Shown: positions 41,676 to 51,898, counted from the first letter of the stretch. The stretch: DNA of 57,005 nt from QYOJ01 sp043810345 (GCA_043810345.1 JBDROF010000034.1:1-57005); one strand, 5' to 3'. Notes: generated from the letters alone by a model not told the origin. A program made the numbers and translations.

Positions 41676-44600
41676 ATGTTCCGTAGATTTTTACACATTG
41701 TACCGGCTCTCTTTATGATGGTTTTGATCTCTGCTGGTTCATTTGCACAGCCTTGTCCTGATAATTCGCCCGTTATTACTGGCCCGGGAGTCGTCAGTAA
41801 CAATCAGCTTGGTGTGATTTACTCCACACCCAATATTCCCGGGCATACCTATGCATGGACCGTAATAGGAGGGACTATAGGATCCGGTGCGGGAACCAAC
41901 CAGATCACCGTTAACTGGGGGAATATTGGCACGGGAACCATTACGTTAACGGAGACTAATCCTGCAGCTGCCTGTTCTACCACTGTCAACAAAACAGTAT
42001 CGATCCAGCCACTCCTGATCTCCTATTTCTACTACACCAACACCTCCTGTTACGGTGATATCGTCTCTTTCTGGGATGCTTCGGTTGCCGATGCAGCAAA
42101 TCCGATTGTTGCCTATTACTGGACGTTTGGTGATGCGGGCACCTCCACTCTTCAGAATCCTCTGCATCAGTATATGCCTCCCTTCAACCAGACCTATACC
42201 GTTACGCTGGTTGTTACCAACCAAACAGGGAATAAAGACACGATCATTGATGCCGTTTACGTTAACCCCGATCAGTTTATTCCACATCCCAGCTTCATTT
42301 CAACTGTTCCCAACTGCCTCTATACCCCTGTCCAGTTTAACAGCACCGCCTCCACTACGCCGCCGGGAACCGGAAACATCATCAACTGGAGCTGGAATTT
42401 CGGAGATCCCGGTTCCGGACCGGCCAACACCAGTACGTTGCAGAATCCAACCCATGTCTTTTCTGCTCCGGGCACTTTTGCTGTCAAACTTGAGATCACC
42501 AATGAACGGTACTGTAAGAACGACACCACCATCATGGTTACCATTGAGCCATCCATACCGGTGGCACAATATTCTTATACCACTCCCACCTGCCTGAATA
42601 ACCCGGTTGATTTTACTGATCTCTCCACCTTCCCGATAGGAAAAGATATCGTGACCTGGATCTGGAATTTCGGTGATGCTACCCCTCCCATTATCATCAA
42701 TGCGCCTAACTCCCCGAACCTGACCCACTGGTATCCAAGTTTCGGTCCATATCCTACCCGATTGACGGTAATCACCAACCAGAGTTGTCGTGATTCCATC
42801 ACCAAAAACATTCAGCTCGATCCTTCTCCTATTGCTGACTTCTCTTATGAGGCAGCCTGTGTAGGAGATACGGTGCCTTTCACCAACCTTTCGCAGCAAA
42901 ATAACGGGCCACCCATCGTTTCCTACGAGTGGAATTTCGACGATCCCGCCTCTGGATACAACACCTCCACTCTGACACATCCAAAACACCTTTTTTCGGC
43001 TCCGGGAACTTTCAATGTCATGCTGGTTACCGTGAACGCCACGGGTTGTCCTGACACCGTTTTCAAGGATGTCATCGTTTTTGACTCACCGGCCGTGGAT
43101 TATACATGGCATTACGGAAGCCAGAACAACGAGATCCACTTCCACATCGATACCGTAGTTACCAATATGGCCCTCATCGGGAACATGGTGTTGTGGAATT
43201 TCGACGATGGCACATGGGGCTACGGGTGGAATCCGATCCATGTTTATCCTGCAGCCGGAATCTTCATGGTGACCCTCTATGTGACCGATACGGTAGGATG
43301 TACAAATGAGATCACCTATCCTGTGATTGTTCCTTCTTTACCTAACGCCTTTTTCTCCTCCAACTCACCTGTCTGCCACGGCCAGCCGGTTTGTTTTACT
43401 GACCTCAGTTCCGTTCCTTCGCCACCTTTTGGCTACATTGTGACCTGGATCTGGGAATTCGGAGACAGCTCACCCAACGATACCATCCATTTCCCGAATA
43501 ACCCGAACGTCTGTCACCTCTATTCCACGGTAGATACCTTTGCGGTGACCCTTCATGTCATCGACAACAACGGCTACACAGACAGTGTGACCCAGAACGT
43601 GATCATCAAACCCAATCCAATCGCGAATTTTATCTATTCCACTGCCTGCCAGCAGCAAGTGGTCAGTTTTACCGATATGTCAACCCCAAACGGAGGAGGG
43701 AATATCATCAGCTGGAACTGGAAATTCGGTGATCCTGGTTCTGGTCTCAACAACACCTCTGCACTGAAGAACCCCACCCATACTTTCACTTATGGGGATT
43801 CGACATACCTGGTGCGGTTGATCGTAGTAAATTTCAACAACTGCCGGGATACCATCATCAAACCGGTCTATGTTTTCCCATCCCCGCCGGTCAATTTCCT
43901 CTATGATACTGCCTGCCAGAGTACCCTGACAACATTCTGGGCAGACACCTCCATTACCCATATCGATTCCATTGTGGCTTGGGCATGGAATTTCGGAGAC
44001 GGAACCCCGCTGATCACCGATCCGATCACCACCCAACACCTATATGCTTCACCGGGTACCTATACCGTGACACTGACGGTCATCGACCACCATGGCTGCC
44101 AGAACTCCGTATCCCGTACCGTACGGGTCAACCCGCTTCCGGTGGCCAACTTTACCTGGCCAACCCCATCCTGCCAGTTTGACTCGGTACTCTTTACGAG
44201 CCAGTCCTATATCCCTCCTGGATTTACAGGATACATCGCTAAGTGGCGCTGGAACTTCGGCGACGGCACCACGCAAACGATCGTGGTTCCGAATTCGCCC
44301 AATGTATACCACACCTTTACCGGTCCGAGCACAAATTATAACGTGACGCTCACGGTCTGGTCGAACGACAGTTGTACCCAATCAATCACAAAAACCGTTA
44401 CCCTGATCCCTGCACCCTTAGCCAATTTCTCATACTCCTCTACCAGGTGCCAGAATCAACCGGTTGGGTTTACCAACCTGAGCCAAACAAACGGCGGAGG
44501 CTCCATCACCTCCTATCTATGGAATTTTGGTGATCCTGCATCCGGATTGAACAACACCTCTACGTTAACAAATCCTTCTCATACCTATGCTACTGCCGGA

Positions 44601-47600
44601 ACCTATATAGTTACTCTGACTGCTTTCAATGTGAACAATTGCGACGATACGGTCATGAAAACCGTGGTGGTGAACCAGCTACCGGTGGCCAATTTCTCTG
44701 CCGATACAGCTTGTCGTGGTTCAGCCACCACCTTTACCGACCTCTCCACCCCCAACGCAGCAAGTATCATATCCTACTCCTGGGATTTCGGAGATGGAAC
44801 ACCGCTAAACAGTCAACCCTCACCAACCCATACCTATGCCAACTATGGAACCTATCTTGTAACCCTGACCATCATTAACTCCAATGGATGTATCCATACC
44901 ACTTCCAAGAACGTGCTTGTATATCCGTTACCAGTTCCGGAGTTCAGCTATAGTACGCCAAACTGTTTTGGAGCGCCGGTTACCTTTACCAACCAGTCAT
45001 CAACAGTTCCCGGGTTCATTGATAACATTGTCACCTGGCTGTGGGATTTCGGCGACGGAACCACGCAAACCATTAACTTCCCGGCCAATCCCAATGTGAT
45101 TCACACATTTGTTGGAGCAGCCTTATCACATACCGTCAGGCTCACCGTTACGACCAGCCACGGGTGCATAAAATACATTGAACATGTGGTCAACAGCATC
45201 CCGGCTCCGCTGGCCAACTTTACCTTCCCGGGCGCCCCCTGTGCACAGAACCTCGTTCCCTTTACCGACCTGTCGCAGCCTAACGGGGGTGGCTCCATTG
45301 TGCAATGGGCCTGGAATTTCGATGATCCGGCTTCCGGACTGAATAATAATTCAAACGCACAGAATCCATCGCACAGCTTTACGGCTGCAGGCAGCTATGA
45401 TGTCCGGTTGATCGTGACCAATACAAATGGGTGTAGGGATACGGTAATCATTGCTGTGACCGTGAATGCCAGACCGGTCGCCAACTTCTCTGCCGATACA
45501 GCCTGCCTGGGAACCATGACCCATTTCACCGACCTATCAACCACTTCAAGCGGTACCATTACCAGTCGTTTCTGGGAGTTCGGTGACGGTGGAACCGGAA
45601 CAGGAGCAAACCCCACTCATCTCTATGCCAACCCGGGCTCCTATTCTGTCAAACTAACCGTGATGACCTCTGCTGGCTGTACGAAAGATACCACCAAACA
45701 GGTGATCGTATACCCGGCGCTCACGGCAGCCTTCAGTTATAACTCCCCGGCCTGTGCAGGTGACTCCATCCTGTTTACCGACCTCTCCAATTCACCCCAT
45801 GGATCGATCACTACCTGGGTCTGGAATTTTGGGGATGGAACACCCCCTGTAACGATCAACTTCCCTGCCAACCCGAATGTTTCACACATGTATGCGAACG
45901 GGGGAACTTACTCGGTGACACTGACAGTGACCAACAGCGATGGCTGTACAGCGGTCAAGACCAACCAGGTCCTGATCAAGTATGCACCGCTGGCCAACTT
46001 CTCCTTCGCATCCGGTGGATGTGCCAATGTGGGGCTACAGTTCACCGATCTCTCCCAGCAGAACGGAGGTGGCGCGATCATCTCCTGGAACTGGGATTTC
46101 GGCGATCCCAATTCAGGTGTCAACAATACCTCTCAGTTGAAGAATCCAATCCATGCGTTTAGTGCAGGAGGGACCTTTGATGTGAACCTGATTGTTACCA
46201 ACATCAATGGATGCATCGATTCCATTACGAAAACGGTCACGATCAACAATGCTCCGGTCGCCGTTTATTCGGCTGACACCGCCTGCTTCGGGTTGCCTAC
46301 CAGCTTTACCGACGCCTCCACAACCTCCACGGGAACAGTGATTGGATGGCTATGGAACTTCGGCGATCCGGCATCCGGTTCAAACAACACCTCCGCCCTG
46401 CAAAATCCGATACATGTCTTTACCAATATCGGGACATATAATGTCAACTTAACGGTCACAAACTCGAACGGATGTTTGGATGACACCACCACGCAGATAC
46501 AGGTACATCCTGTGCCCGATGCCATGTTTACCTATTCAGCAGCCTGTTTGGGAAGCCCGACACAGTTTACCGATCTTTCCATCGCACCGGGCAGCTCGAT
46601 CATAGCCTGGTTCTGGGATTTCGGGGACGGTTCAGGGACGTCTACCATTCAGAACCCTGTTTATACTTACGCGGCACCCGGCACCTATAACGTGATGCTC
46701 TTGGTAACCAACCTGCAGAATTGCATCGACTCTGTAATCATGCCAGTCATCGTGCGGAACAACCCAACAGCCGGCTTCTCTTACCTGAACTTCTTCTGCC
46801 CGGCGGGGAAGGTGCACTTCCAGGATCAATCAACCGGAGCTGGCTCAACCATCATAGAACGTTTCTGGATCTTCGAACCCGGATATACCTCCACGGCAGT
46901 GAATCCAACCCACCTCTTCTCGCAAACGGATACCACCTTTGCTGTGAAATTGATCGTAACCGATAACTATGGCTGTAAGGACACCGTCATCGACAGCGTG
47001 TATGTGAAACCCGGATTTGCATTTACCTTTACAAACGATACGGTTTGTTTTGGCTATCCGACCCACTTCCAGGCACAAAACCTGGCTGCCGGAGACTCAC
47101 TCTATTCCGTCGCATGGAGATTCGGTGACCCGGCATCCGGTGCAAGCAACACCTCATATCTCTATAATCCTACCCATACCTTCACCGCTCCTGGCAATTA
47201 CACTGTGAAACTAAAAGCCTGGAATACGGATAATTGTGTGGATAGTGTTTACAAGGAGGTTACGGTCTACGATCTGCCGCAACCGGCCTTCACGTTTGTC
47301 TCTGAGCCCTGCGACAGCATTGTGTATTTCACGGATCTCAGCATTGCTGGCGGGAACTCAATAGCAAGCTGGGAGTGGCACTTTGGAGACGGTAGCCCAC
47401 CGGAGGTCATCACCGCTCCAGGGCCGGGCAGCACATCGCATCCTTACTCCAACCTGGGTACCTATAGTGTAACCCTCATCGTGACCAATAATCATGGTTG
47501 CGTAGCTTCAATCACCACTGCCATTACACGCTATCCTTGCATTAATGCCATCTTTGTTTCAGATACCCTGGTGTGTGCCCGAACCCCGGTCACTTTTTCC

Positions 47601-48887
47601 GATAGCTCCTATCCGGTTACAAGCATCAGTCAGTGGCACTGGACATTCGGAGATGGCATGGATACGACTTATACAACCTATGCCCAGACCATCTCGCATG
47701 AATACAATAATTATGGAAATTACATAGTGAAACTGGTGATTGATGCCATTGTCGGTGGCATATCATTCACTGACAGTTCTTACCAGCTCATCCGAATCCG
47801 TCCGACGCCGGAACCGTACTTCTCCAATGTATTTGTTTGCTATAACCAGACGACCTTGTTTGTGGATACATCCACAACATTTGGGGAGCCCAATACATCC
47901 TGGTACTGGCAGTTCGGGGAACCCGGATCCGGAACTTCAGATACCTCCACTGTGAAGAATCCAGCACATAAATACATGACTCCTGGAAGCTATGATGTAA
48001 GGATGATTGTGGCCAACAAATGGGGATGTACAGATTCTCTGACCAAATCAACCCGGGTCTTTGATATTCCCGTGGCTGACTTTGAAAACACACCCACATG
48101 TCAGGGAGAACCCACTGAGTTTACCGATCTTTCTCTCATTGCTGATACGGCGTTGGGGAGTTGGAGATGGAATTTTGGTGTACCGGGGATCATTACAGAT
48201 ACTTCCAATGTTCAGAATCCCACCTACGTTTATGACTCCAGTGGAACCTATGCTGTCAGGATGATTGTGGAGGACCTGAACGGATGCAGGGACACCGCTG
48301 ATTCGATCGTGATTGTCAATGTGACGCCACTCAGTGTATTCAACATCACAGAGTATATTGGTGGCATGAGTGGGAAACTGCAAATGGAGAATCTCTCGAC
48401 TGGGGCCAGCAGCTACATGTGGAATTTTGGCAATGGAAAATACTCAAATGAGAAAAACCCGATAATTACTTATACAGAAGATGGGACGTATCTGATCGAA
48501 CTGATCTCATTGAACGAATTCGGGTGTACTGATACTACCTTCTATGCATATGAACTCCTTTTCAAGGGGCTCTATATCCCCAATGCGTTTGCTCCATCTT
48601 CCACAAACCTGGCCATCCGGTTATTCAAACCGGTTGGGATCAATTTGAAGAGGTATCATATTCAGGTCTTTAATTCCTCCGGTCACATCATGTGGCAATC
48701 CACCAAGATCGATCCGCAGGGTCGTCCGGTTGATGGATGGGATGGCACCTTTAACAGCGTCCTCATGCCACAGGGGAACTACATGTGGAAAGTGAGCGCT
48801 ACCTTCATCGACGATTCTCCGTGGAACGGCTCGGATATTGGCAAGGGCGAATACAACACCATGGGTACTGTAACATTGATTCGTTAA
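41676..48887 (+). CDS. Giant PKD-repeat surface protein with gliding-motility-type (T9SS type B) C-terminal domain
   Basis: A 2403-residue secreted protein. ATG 41676 opens a signal peptide (MFRRFLHIVPALFMMVLISAG SFAQ) and lies 27 bp after a good promoter; the frame continues 55 codons further upstream, but that part is unlikely to be translated. An N-terminal Ig-like domain (CPDNSPVITGPG..) is followed by about 25 PKD domains of 80-95 residues, most with W.FGDG or WNFGDPASG cores. The last 100 residues (GLYIPNAFAPSSTNLAIRLF ... PQGNYMWKV) are the CHU_C/gliding-motility-associated C-terminal domain, a type B signal for the type IX secretion system. It probably serves as an adhesin or matrix protein, like SprB-type proteins. 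The PorP/SprF gene that follows by 18 bp is its expected membrane partner. Confidence 0.92.
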   Translation: MFRRFLHIVPALFMMVLISAGSFAQPCPDNSPVITGPGVVSNNQLGVIYSTPNIPGHTYAWTVIGGTIGSGAGTNQITVNWGNIGTGTITLTETNPAAACSTTVNKTVSIQPLLISYFYYTNTSCYGDIVSFWDASVADAANPIVAYYWTFGDAGTSTLQNPLHQYMPPFNQTYTVTLVVTNQTGNKDTIIDAVYVNPDQFIPHPSFISTVPNCLYTPVQFNSTASTTPPGTGNIINWSWNFGDPGSGPANTSTLQNPTHVFSAPGTFAVKLEITNERYCKNDTTIMVTIEPSIPVAQYSYTTPTCLNNPVDFTDLSTFPIGKDIVTWIWNFGDATPPIIINAPNSPNLTHWYPSFGPYPTRLTVITNQSCRDSITKNIQLDPSPIADFSYEAACVGDTVPFTNLSQQNNGPPIVSYEWNFDDPASGYNTSTLTHPKHLFSAPGTFNVMLVTVNATGCPDTVFKDVIVFDSPAVDYTWHYGSQNNEIHFHIDTVVTNMALIGNMVLWNFDDGTWGYGWNPIHVYPAAGIFMVTLYVTDTVGCTNEITYPVIVPSLPNAFFSSNSPVCHGQPVCFTDLSSVPSPPFGYIVTWIWEFGDSSPNDTIHFPNNPNVCHLYSTVDTFAVTLHVIDNNGYTDSVTQNVIIKPNPIANFIYSTACQQQVVSFTDMSTPNGGGNIISWNWKFGDPGSGLNNTSALKNPTHTFTYGDSTYLVRLIVVNFNNCRDTIIKPVYVFPSPPVNFLYDTACQSTLTTFWADTSITHIDSIVAWAWNFGDGTPLITDPITTQHLYASPGTYTVTLTVIDHHGCQNSVSRTVRVNPLPVANFTWPTPSCQFDSVLFTSQSYIPPGFTGYIAKWRWNFGDGTTQTIVVPNSPNVYHTFTGPSTNYNVTLTVWSNDSCTQSITKTVTLIPAPLANFSYSSTRCQNQPVGFTNLSQTNGGGSITSYLWNFGDPASGLNNTSTLTNPSHTYATAGTYIVTLTAFNVNNCDDTVMKTVVVNQLPVANFSADTACRGSATTFTDLSTPNAASIISYSWDFGDGTPLNSQPSPTHTYANYGTYLVTLTIINSNGCIHTTSKNVLVYPLPVPEFSYSTPNCFGAPVTFTNQSSTVPGFIDNIVTWLWDFGDGTTQTINFPANPNVIHTFVGAALSHTVRLTVTTSHGCIKYIEHVVNSIPAPLANFTFPGAPCAQNLVPFTDLSQPNGGGSIVQWAWNFDDPASGLNNNSNAQNPSHSFTAAGSYDVRLIVTNTNGCRDTVIIAVTVNARPVANFSADTACLGTMTHFTDLSTTSSGTITSRFWEFGDGGTGTGANPTHLYANPGSYSVKLTVMTSAGCTKDTTKQVIVYPALTAAFSYNSPACAGDSILFTDLSNSPHGSITTWVWNFGDGTPPVTINFPANPNVSHMYANGGTYSVTLTVTNSDGCTAVKTNQVLIKYAPLANFSFASGGCANVGLQFTDLSQQNGGGAIISWNWDFGDPNSGVNNTSQLKNPIHAFSAGGTFDVNLIVTNINGCIDSITKTVTINNAPVAVYSADTACFGLPTSFTDASTTSTGTVIGWLWNFGDPASGSNNTSALQNPIHVFTNIGTYNVNLTVTNSNGCLDDTTTQIQVHPVPDAMFTYSAACLGSPTQFTDLSIAPGSSIIAWFWDFGDGSGTSTIQNPVYTYAAPGTYNVMLLVTNLQNCIDSVIMPVIVRNNPTAGFSYLNFFCPAGKVHFQDQSTGAGSTIIERFWIFEPGYTSTAVNPTHLFSQTDTTFAVKLIVTDNYGCKDTVIDSVYVKPGFAFTFTNDTVCFGYPTHFQAQNLAAGDSLYSVAWRFGDPASGASNTSYLYNPTHTFTAPGNYTVKLKAWNTDNCVDSVYKEVTVYDLPQPAFTFVSEPCDSIVYFTDLSIAGGNSIASWEWHFGDGSPPEVITAPGPGSTSHPYSNLGTYSVTLIVTNNHGCVASITTAITRYPCINAIFVSDTLVCARTPVTFSDSSYPVTSISQWHWTFGDGMDTTYTTYAQTISHEYNNYGNYIVKLVIDAIVGGISFTDSSYQLIRIRPTPEPYFSNVFVCYNQTTLFVDTSTTFGEPNTSWYWQFGEPGSGTSDTSTVKNPAHKYMTPGSYDVRMIVANKWGCTDSLTKSTRVFDIPVADFENTPTCQGEPTEFTDLSLIADTALGSWRWNFGVPGIITDTSNVQNPTYVYDSSGTYAVRMIVEDLNGCRDTADSIVIVNVTPLSVFNITEYIGGMSGKLQMENLSTGASSYMWNFGNGKYSNEKNPIITYTEDGTYLIELISLNEFGCTDTTFYAYELLFKGLYIPNAFAPSSTNLAIRLFKPVGINLKRYHIQVFNSSGHIMWQSTKIDPQGRPVDGWDGTFNSVLMPQGNYMWKVSATFIDDSPWNGSDIGKGEYNTMGTVTLIR
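43615..46756 (+). repeat. Higher-order repeat: four blocks of three PKD domains
   Basis: Blocks start near 43615, 44411, 45202 and 45985 and end near 46756, each about 770-800 bp. Within most blocks the first domain reads P[IL]ANF..LS[QT]xNGGG, the second V[AN]FSADTAC-like and the third carries DFGDGTTQTINFPANPNV-like sequence, in fixed order. The last block departs from this in its third domain. Confidence 0.7.
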
Positions 48888-48905
48888 TCAGCTAAATATA
48901 CCTAG

Positions 48906-50021
48906 ATGAAAAAGGTTTTTATATATCCATGCTTATTGATCCTGGGAATCCTTGCATCATTTCCGGCTGCCCAGGCACAGGATGTCAACTATACCCAGTT
49001 CTTTAGCTCGCCCCTCTATTTTAATCCTGCCTATACGGGGATCAATACTGGATTACGGGCTAGATTCCTGTTCCGGGATCAATGGCCCGCTCTGCCAATT
49101 GACTTTAAATCGTACTATTTTTCAGCAGATATTGGTGACAGAAATCTTCCGGGTGCGGGTGGTATCGGGATCATGATCAACTCAGATTCACCAGGAACCG
49201 GGCTGATTAACACGTTACAGGCTGCAGTGACCATCGGTGTCCGTATTCCCATCACCAGCTTCATGGTCGCTCAGATCGGGGTGAAAGCAGCAATCCTTCA
49301 ACGAAAAGTCAATTGGGACGATCTGATTTTTGCAGATCAGCTCGATCCCAAATACGGGGCCATCTACCAGTCATCCTTCATCCCACCTGATGCCAACTCC
49401 CGGGTTGTGCCAGACTTTGCTGCCGGTGGGATCCTGCAGTTTTCCAATGAAACTGGAAACATTGCCGGATCCATTGGTTTTGCAGCAGATCATTTATTTA
49501 GACCAGACGTCTCCCTGCTCTCTGACGGAAGTTACCCATTCCCCAGGAAATGGGTCGTTCACGGGGATGCGATCTTTACAACCGGGTATGGATCTTCATC
49601 CAGCTTGTCCGGTACTAGCGGGGACCCGCTTATGTTCAACCCGGGATTTATGTTCCAGAGTCAGAGTAACCTCAACTCGTTGGAAATTGGATTAAACCTG
49701 CTGAAGTTCAACGTCTACCTGGGTGGATGGTATAAAACCACCATGACAGGAGATGTGAATAACTCGATTGCCCTGTTGGCTGGCTACCGGTTTATGTTCA
49801 TGCAGGACATGAGCATTAAATTTATTTACAGTTACGATCTGCAGATTGCCGGTGTGATGCAGGGAACCGGAGGAGCACATGAGATCAGCCTGGTACTTGA
49901 ATTCGACGGACTCTCCCTTTTCGGCGGCAACGGCGGTGAAAGCCGCAGCGGAACCCGGGGATTCGTCCCCACAGGCCGGTCCAGAGGCTACGGACCGCTC
50001 GAGTGCCCAAGCTTTTATTAA
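48906..50021 (+). CDS. PorP/SprF family type IX secretion outer membrane protein
   Basis: A 371-residue outer membrane beta-barrel with a signal peptide (ending AQAQ). The N-terminal DVNYTQFFSSPLYFNPAYTG is the family hallmark. SprF-like proteins pair with one adjacent type B-sorted substrate and help it leave or stay at the surface. Here the partner is the PKD giant encoded 18 bp upstream. The last 30 residues are Gly/Arg/Ser-rich and less conserved. A terminator follows at 50033. Confidence 0.95.
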   Translation: MKKVFIYPCLLILGILASFPAAQAQDVNYTQFFSSPLYFNPAYTGINTGLRARFLFRDQWPALPIDFKSYYFSADIGDRNLPGAGGIGIMINSDSPGTGLINTLQAAVTIGVRIPITSFMVAQIGVKAAILQRKVNWDDLIFADQLDPKYGAIYQSSFIPPDANSRVVPDFAAGGILQFSNETGNIAGSIGFAADHLFRPDVSLLSDGSYPFPRKWVVHGDAIFTTGYGSSSSLSGTSGDPLMFNPGFMFQSQSNLNSLEIGLNLLKFNVYLGGWYKTTMTGDVNNSIALLAGYRFMFMQDMSIKFIYSYDLQIAGVMQGTGGAHEISLVLEFDGLSLFGGNGGESRSGTRGFVPTGRSRGYGPLECPSFY

Positions 50022-50032
50022 AAACGATAAAT

Positions 50033-50058
50033 AACCGGAATTTTTTCCGGTTTTTTTT
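50033..50058 (+). terminator. Rho-independent terminator of the PKD-porP/sprF unit
   Basis: AACCGGAA (50033-50040) pairs with TTCCGGTT across a TTTT loop and leads into eight T residues (50051-50058). It begins 11 bp after the PorP/SprF stop codon. Confidence 0.85.
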
Positions 50059-50087
50059 GGAGGTGATAGTTGGATATTATATTTTTG
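50056..50087 (+). promoter_or_regulatory. Promoter of the beta-barrel/TetR/Lol-like operon
   Basis: TTTG (50056-50059), 20 bp spacer, TATTTTTG (50080-50087). Both boxes and the spacing match the Bacteroidota consensus. The -33 element uses the tail of the upstream terminator. Confidence 0.55.
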
Positions 50088-50103
50088 ACTGACCGATTAG
50101 TCA
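50086..50103 (+). promoter_or_regulatory. Palindromic operator-like site, probably bound by the operon TetR
   Basis: TGACT-N8-AGTCA, with a partly symmetric centre (GACCGATT), spans 18 bp. It overlaps the end of the -7 box and the predicted transcription start. Arms of this type and size are common among TetR operators, and a TetR gene is second in the operon. Binding is inferred. Confidence 0.55.
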
Positions 50104-50118
50104 ATGGAAGTTGGCCAT

Positions 50119-51303
50119 ATGTCAAGAATTCAATATATTCTGCTTTTCTTTGTGTTCCCGTGGGTGATGTCGCCTCAAACGTACGGGCAAAACCAGGACT
50201 GGGAGTTCAAAGGGTATTTGAATGATCTGCAAATGGTCCAGTTTCAAAAGATCGGCGATCCCTGGATCCTGGATAATGAAATCCATAACCGTCTCGACTT
50301 TTCCTTGTACCCTGGAAAGGTATTCCGAATGGGATTGGGCATGCGAAACCGTTTTGTGTTTGGCCAGAGTTTCTCCCAGAACCCGGCCTACAAAGGGTCG
50401 ATCACCACGGATCCGGGACTGGTTAACATGACCTGGAGCATCTTCTCCGGGAACTCTTTTCTGCTGGTATCTCAATTTGACAGGGCCTGGTTTTCCCTGA
50501 CTACAGGGAAGGTTCAATTGACGGTAGGGCGACAGCGGATCAACTGGGGACAGTCGATCGTGTGGAATCCCAATGATATTTTCAATACCTATTCCTTCTA
50601 TGACTTTGATTATCCGGAGCGCAACGGCAGTGATGCGATCCGTGTGCAATTCTATCCCAGCTACACCTCCTCTTTGGAAGCAGCCGTCAAGTGGAACAAC
50701 CAGGGCAGGATTACGGTTGCAGCTCTTTATCGGTTTAACCTCTGGCAATATGATATCCAGTTCATGGGTGGCCTGGTAGATGATCAGGATTATGTGATTG
50801 GAACGGGATGGTCAGGTAACATCAGTCAGGCTGGTTTCAGGGGAGAGGTCAGCTATTATTATCCGAAGAACCTATCCAACGACACCAGCGGTGTATTACT
50901 GGCCACTATGGGACTTGATTATTCATTTGCAAACTCACTCTACCTGATTTTCCAGGTGTATTACAATCAATTGCCACCTGCTTTCCAACCAGAGAACCTG
51001 CTCTCCATCTACCAGGCACCGCCATCCCCCAAAACGCTCTCTTTTGCTGAATGGAACATCTTCATGCAGGGATCCTATCCAATCACTCCGTTGTTTGATG
51101 TGAACCTGGCTGCTATATATTACCCTGATCGTAACGGTTTCTTCATCGGACCCAATATAAACTATTCGATCCGGCAAAATGTAGACCTGAGTTTCTTCCT
51201 CCAATACTTTAACGGGAGATTCACCAATACCGGCCCTCAACGGGATCAGGACCTTAATTTTCAGGCATGCATTTCTGCCTTCAGGTTGAAATGGAGTATT
51301 TAA
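50119..51303 (+). CDS. Outer membrane beta-barrel (DUF1302-like) of the Lol-like operon
   Basis: A 394-residue outer membrane barrel. ATG 50119 starts a signal peptide ending in TYGQ and leaves a leader of about 25 nt; an earlier ATG at 50104 would abut the operator with almost no leader. Alternating aromatic strands run to a C-terminal LKWSI. The segment GRQRINWGQSIVWNPNDIFN resembles the GRQ..WGES motif of DUF1302 barrels, which in other phyla are encoded with outer membrane lipoprotein-sorting-like proteins and large exporters. It may be the outer membrane exit or acceptor for the operon. The exact family is not certain. Confidence 0.75.
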   Translation: MSRIQYILLFFVFPWVMSPQTYGQNQDWEFKGYLNDLQMVQFQKIGDPWILDNEIHNRLDFSLYPGKVFRMGLGMRNRFVFGQSFSQNPAYKGSITTDPGLVNMTWSIFSGNSFLLVSQFDRAWFSLTTGKVQLTVGRQRINWGQSIVWNPNDIFNTYSFYDFDYPERNGSDAIRVQFYPSYTSSLEAAVKWNNQGRITVAALYRFNLWQYDIQFMGGLVDDQDYVIGTGWSGNISQAGFRGEVSYYYPKNLSNDTSGVLLATMGLDYSFANSLYLIFQVYYNQLPPAFQPENLLSIYQAPPSPKTLSFAEWNIFMQGSYPITPLFDVNLAAIYYPDRNGFFIGPNINYSIRQNVDLSFFLQYFNGRFTNTGPQRDQDLNFQACISAFRLKWSI

Positions 51304-51313
51304 TCAGATTGTC

Positions 51314-51898
51314 ATGAGCCCGAAAACAAAAGTACAATATGCTAAGATCAGGGAAGACCGGAGGGAGCTGATCCTGAATGCTGCATTAGAACTTTTTGCC
51401 AAACAGGGGATCTCTTATACAACCATTCAACAGATAGCAAAAAAGGCAGGCATTTCCAAAGGGCTCATCTACAATTATTTTACCAGTAAAGAGGAGCTTC
51501 TGGAGGAGATCATCACTACAAGTTTCCATCACCTCTACGCCTGTTTTGACCCTGATCACGATGGGATTCTGACCACAGAAGAGATGGAATATTTCATTGA
51601 GCAACAGATTCAGTTGCTGAAGCAGAACATAGATTTCTGGAAGTTTCTTTATATGCTCCTGGCACAACCTTCAGCTCAGAAGCTGGTTCAGCAGCTCCAG
51701 TTTGAGATGTTGACCTCGGGGATGTGGAAGATGATAGCCAGATACTTCAGCAATCATGAATTTGAGGACCCGGAACTGGAGACCTGGTTTTTCCGTTCCA
51801 TGCTGGATGGGGTCTATATGAATTATGTATTCAATCCTGACAAATTTCCGATTGACCGTATGAAAGAGTTGATCATACGACGATATGGTAAACCTTAA
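51314..51898 (+). CDS. TetR/AcrR-family regulator with an EF-hand-like loop
   Basis: A 194-residue TetR repressor. The DNA-binding domain covers residues about 15-65 (LILNAALELFAKQGISYTTI, KGLIYNYFTSKEELL). In the ligand-binding part, residues 79-90 read DPDHDGILTTEE. These fit the EF-hand calcium loop (acidic residues at positions 1, 3 and 5, Gly at 6, hydrophobic at 8, Glu at 12). The gene is the second of the operon, 10 bp after the barrel gene. The dyad at 50086-50103 is the likely autoregulatory site. Calcium sensing is only a hypothesis. Confidence 0.9.
   Translation: MSPKTKVQYAKIREDRRELILNAALELFAKQGISYTTIQQIAKKAGISKGLIYNYFTSKEELLEEIITTSFHHLYACFDPDHDGILTTEEMEYFIEQQIQLLKQNIDFWKFLYMLLAQPSAQKLVQQLQFEMLTSGMWKMIARYFSNHEFEDPELETWFFRSMLDGVYMNYVFNPDKFPIDRMKELIIRRYGKP

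Noticed and set aside
42300..42989. Antisense frames inside the PKD giant
   Set aside because: They arise from biased codon use in the repeats and recur at the same place in each PKD unit.
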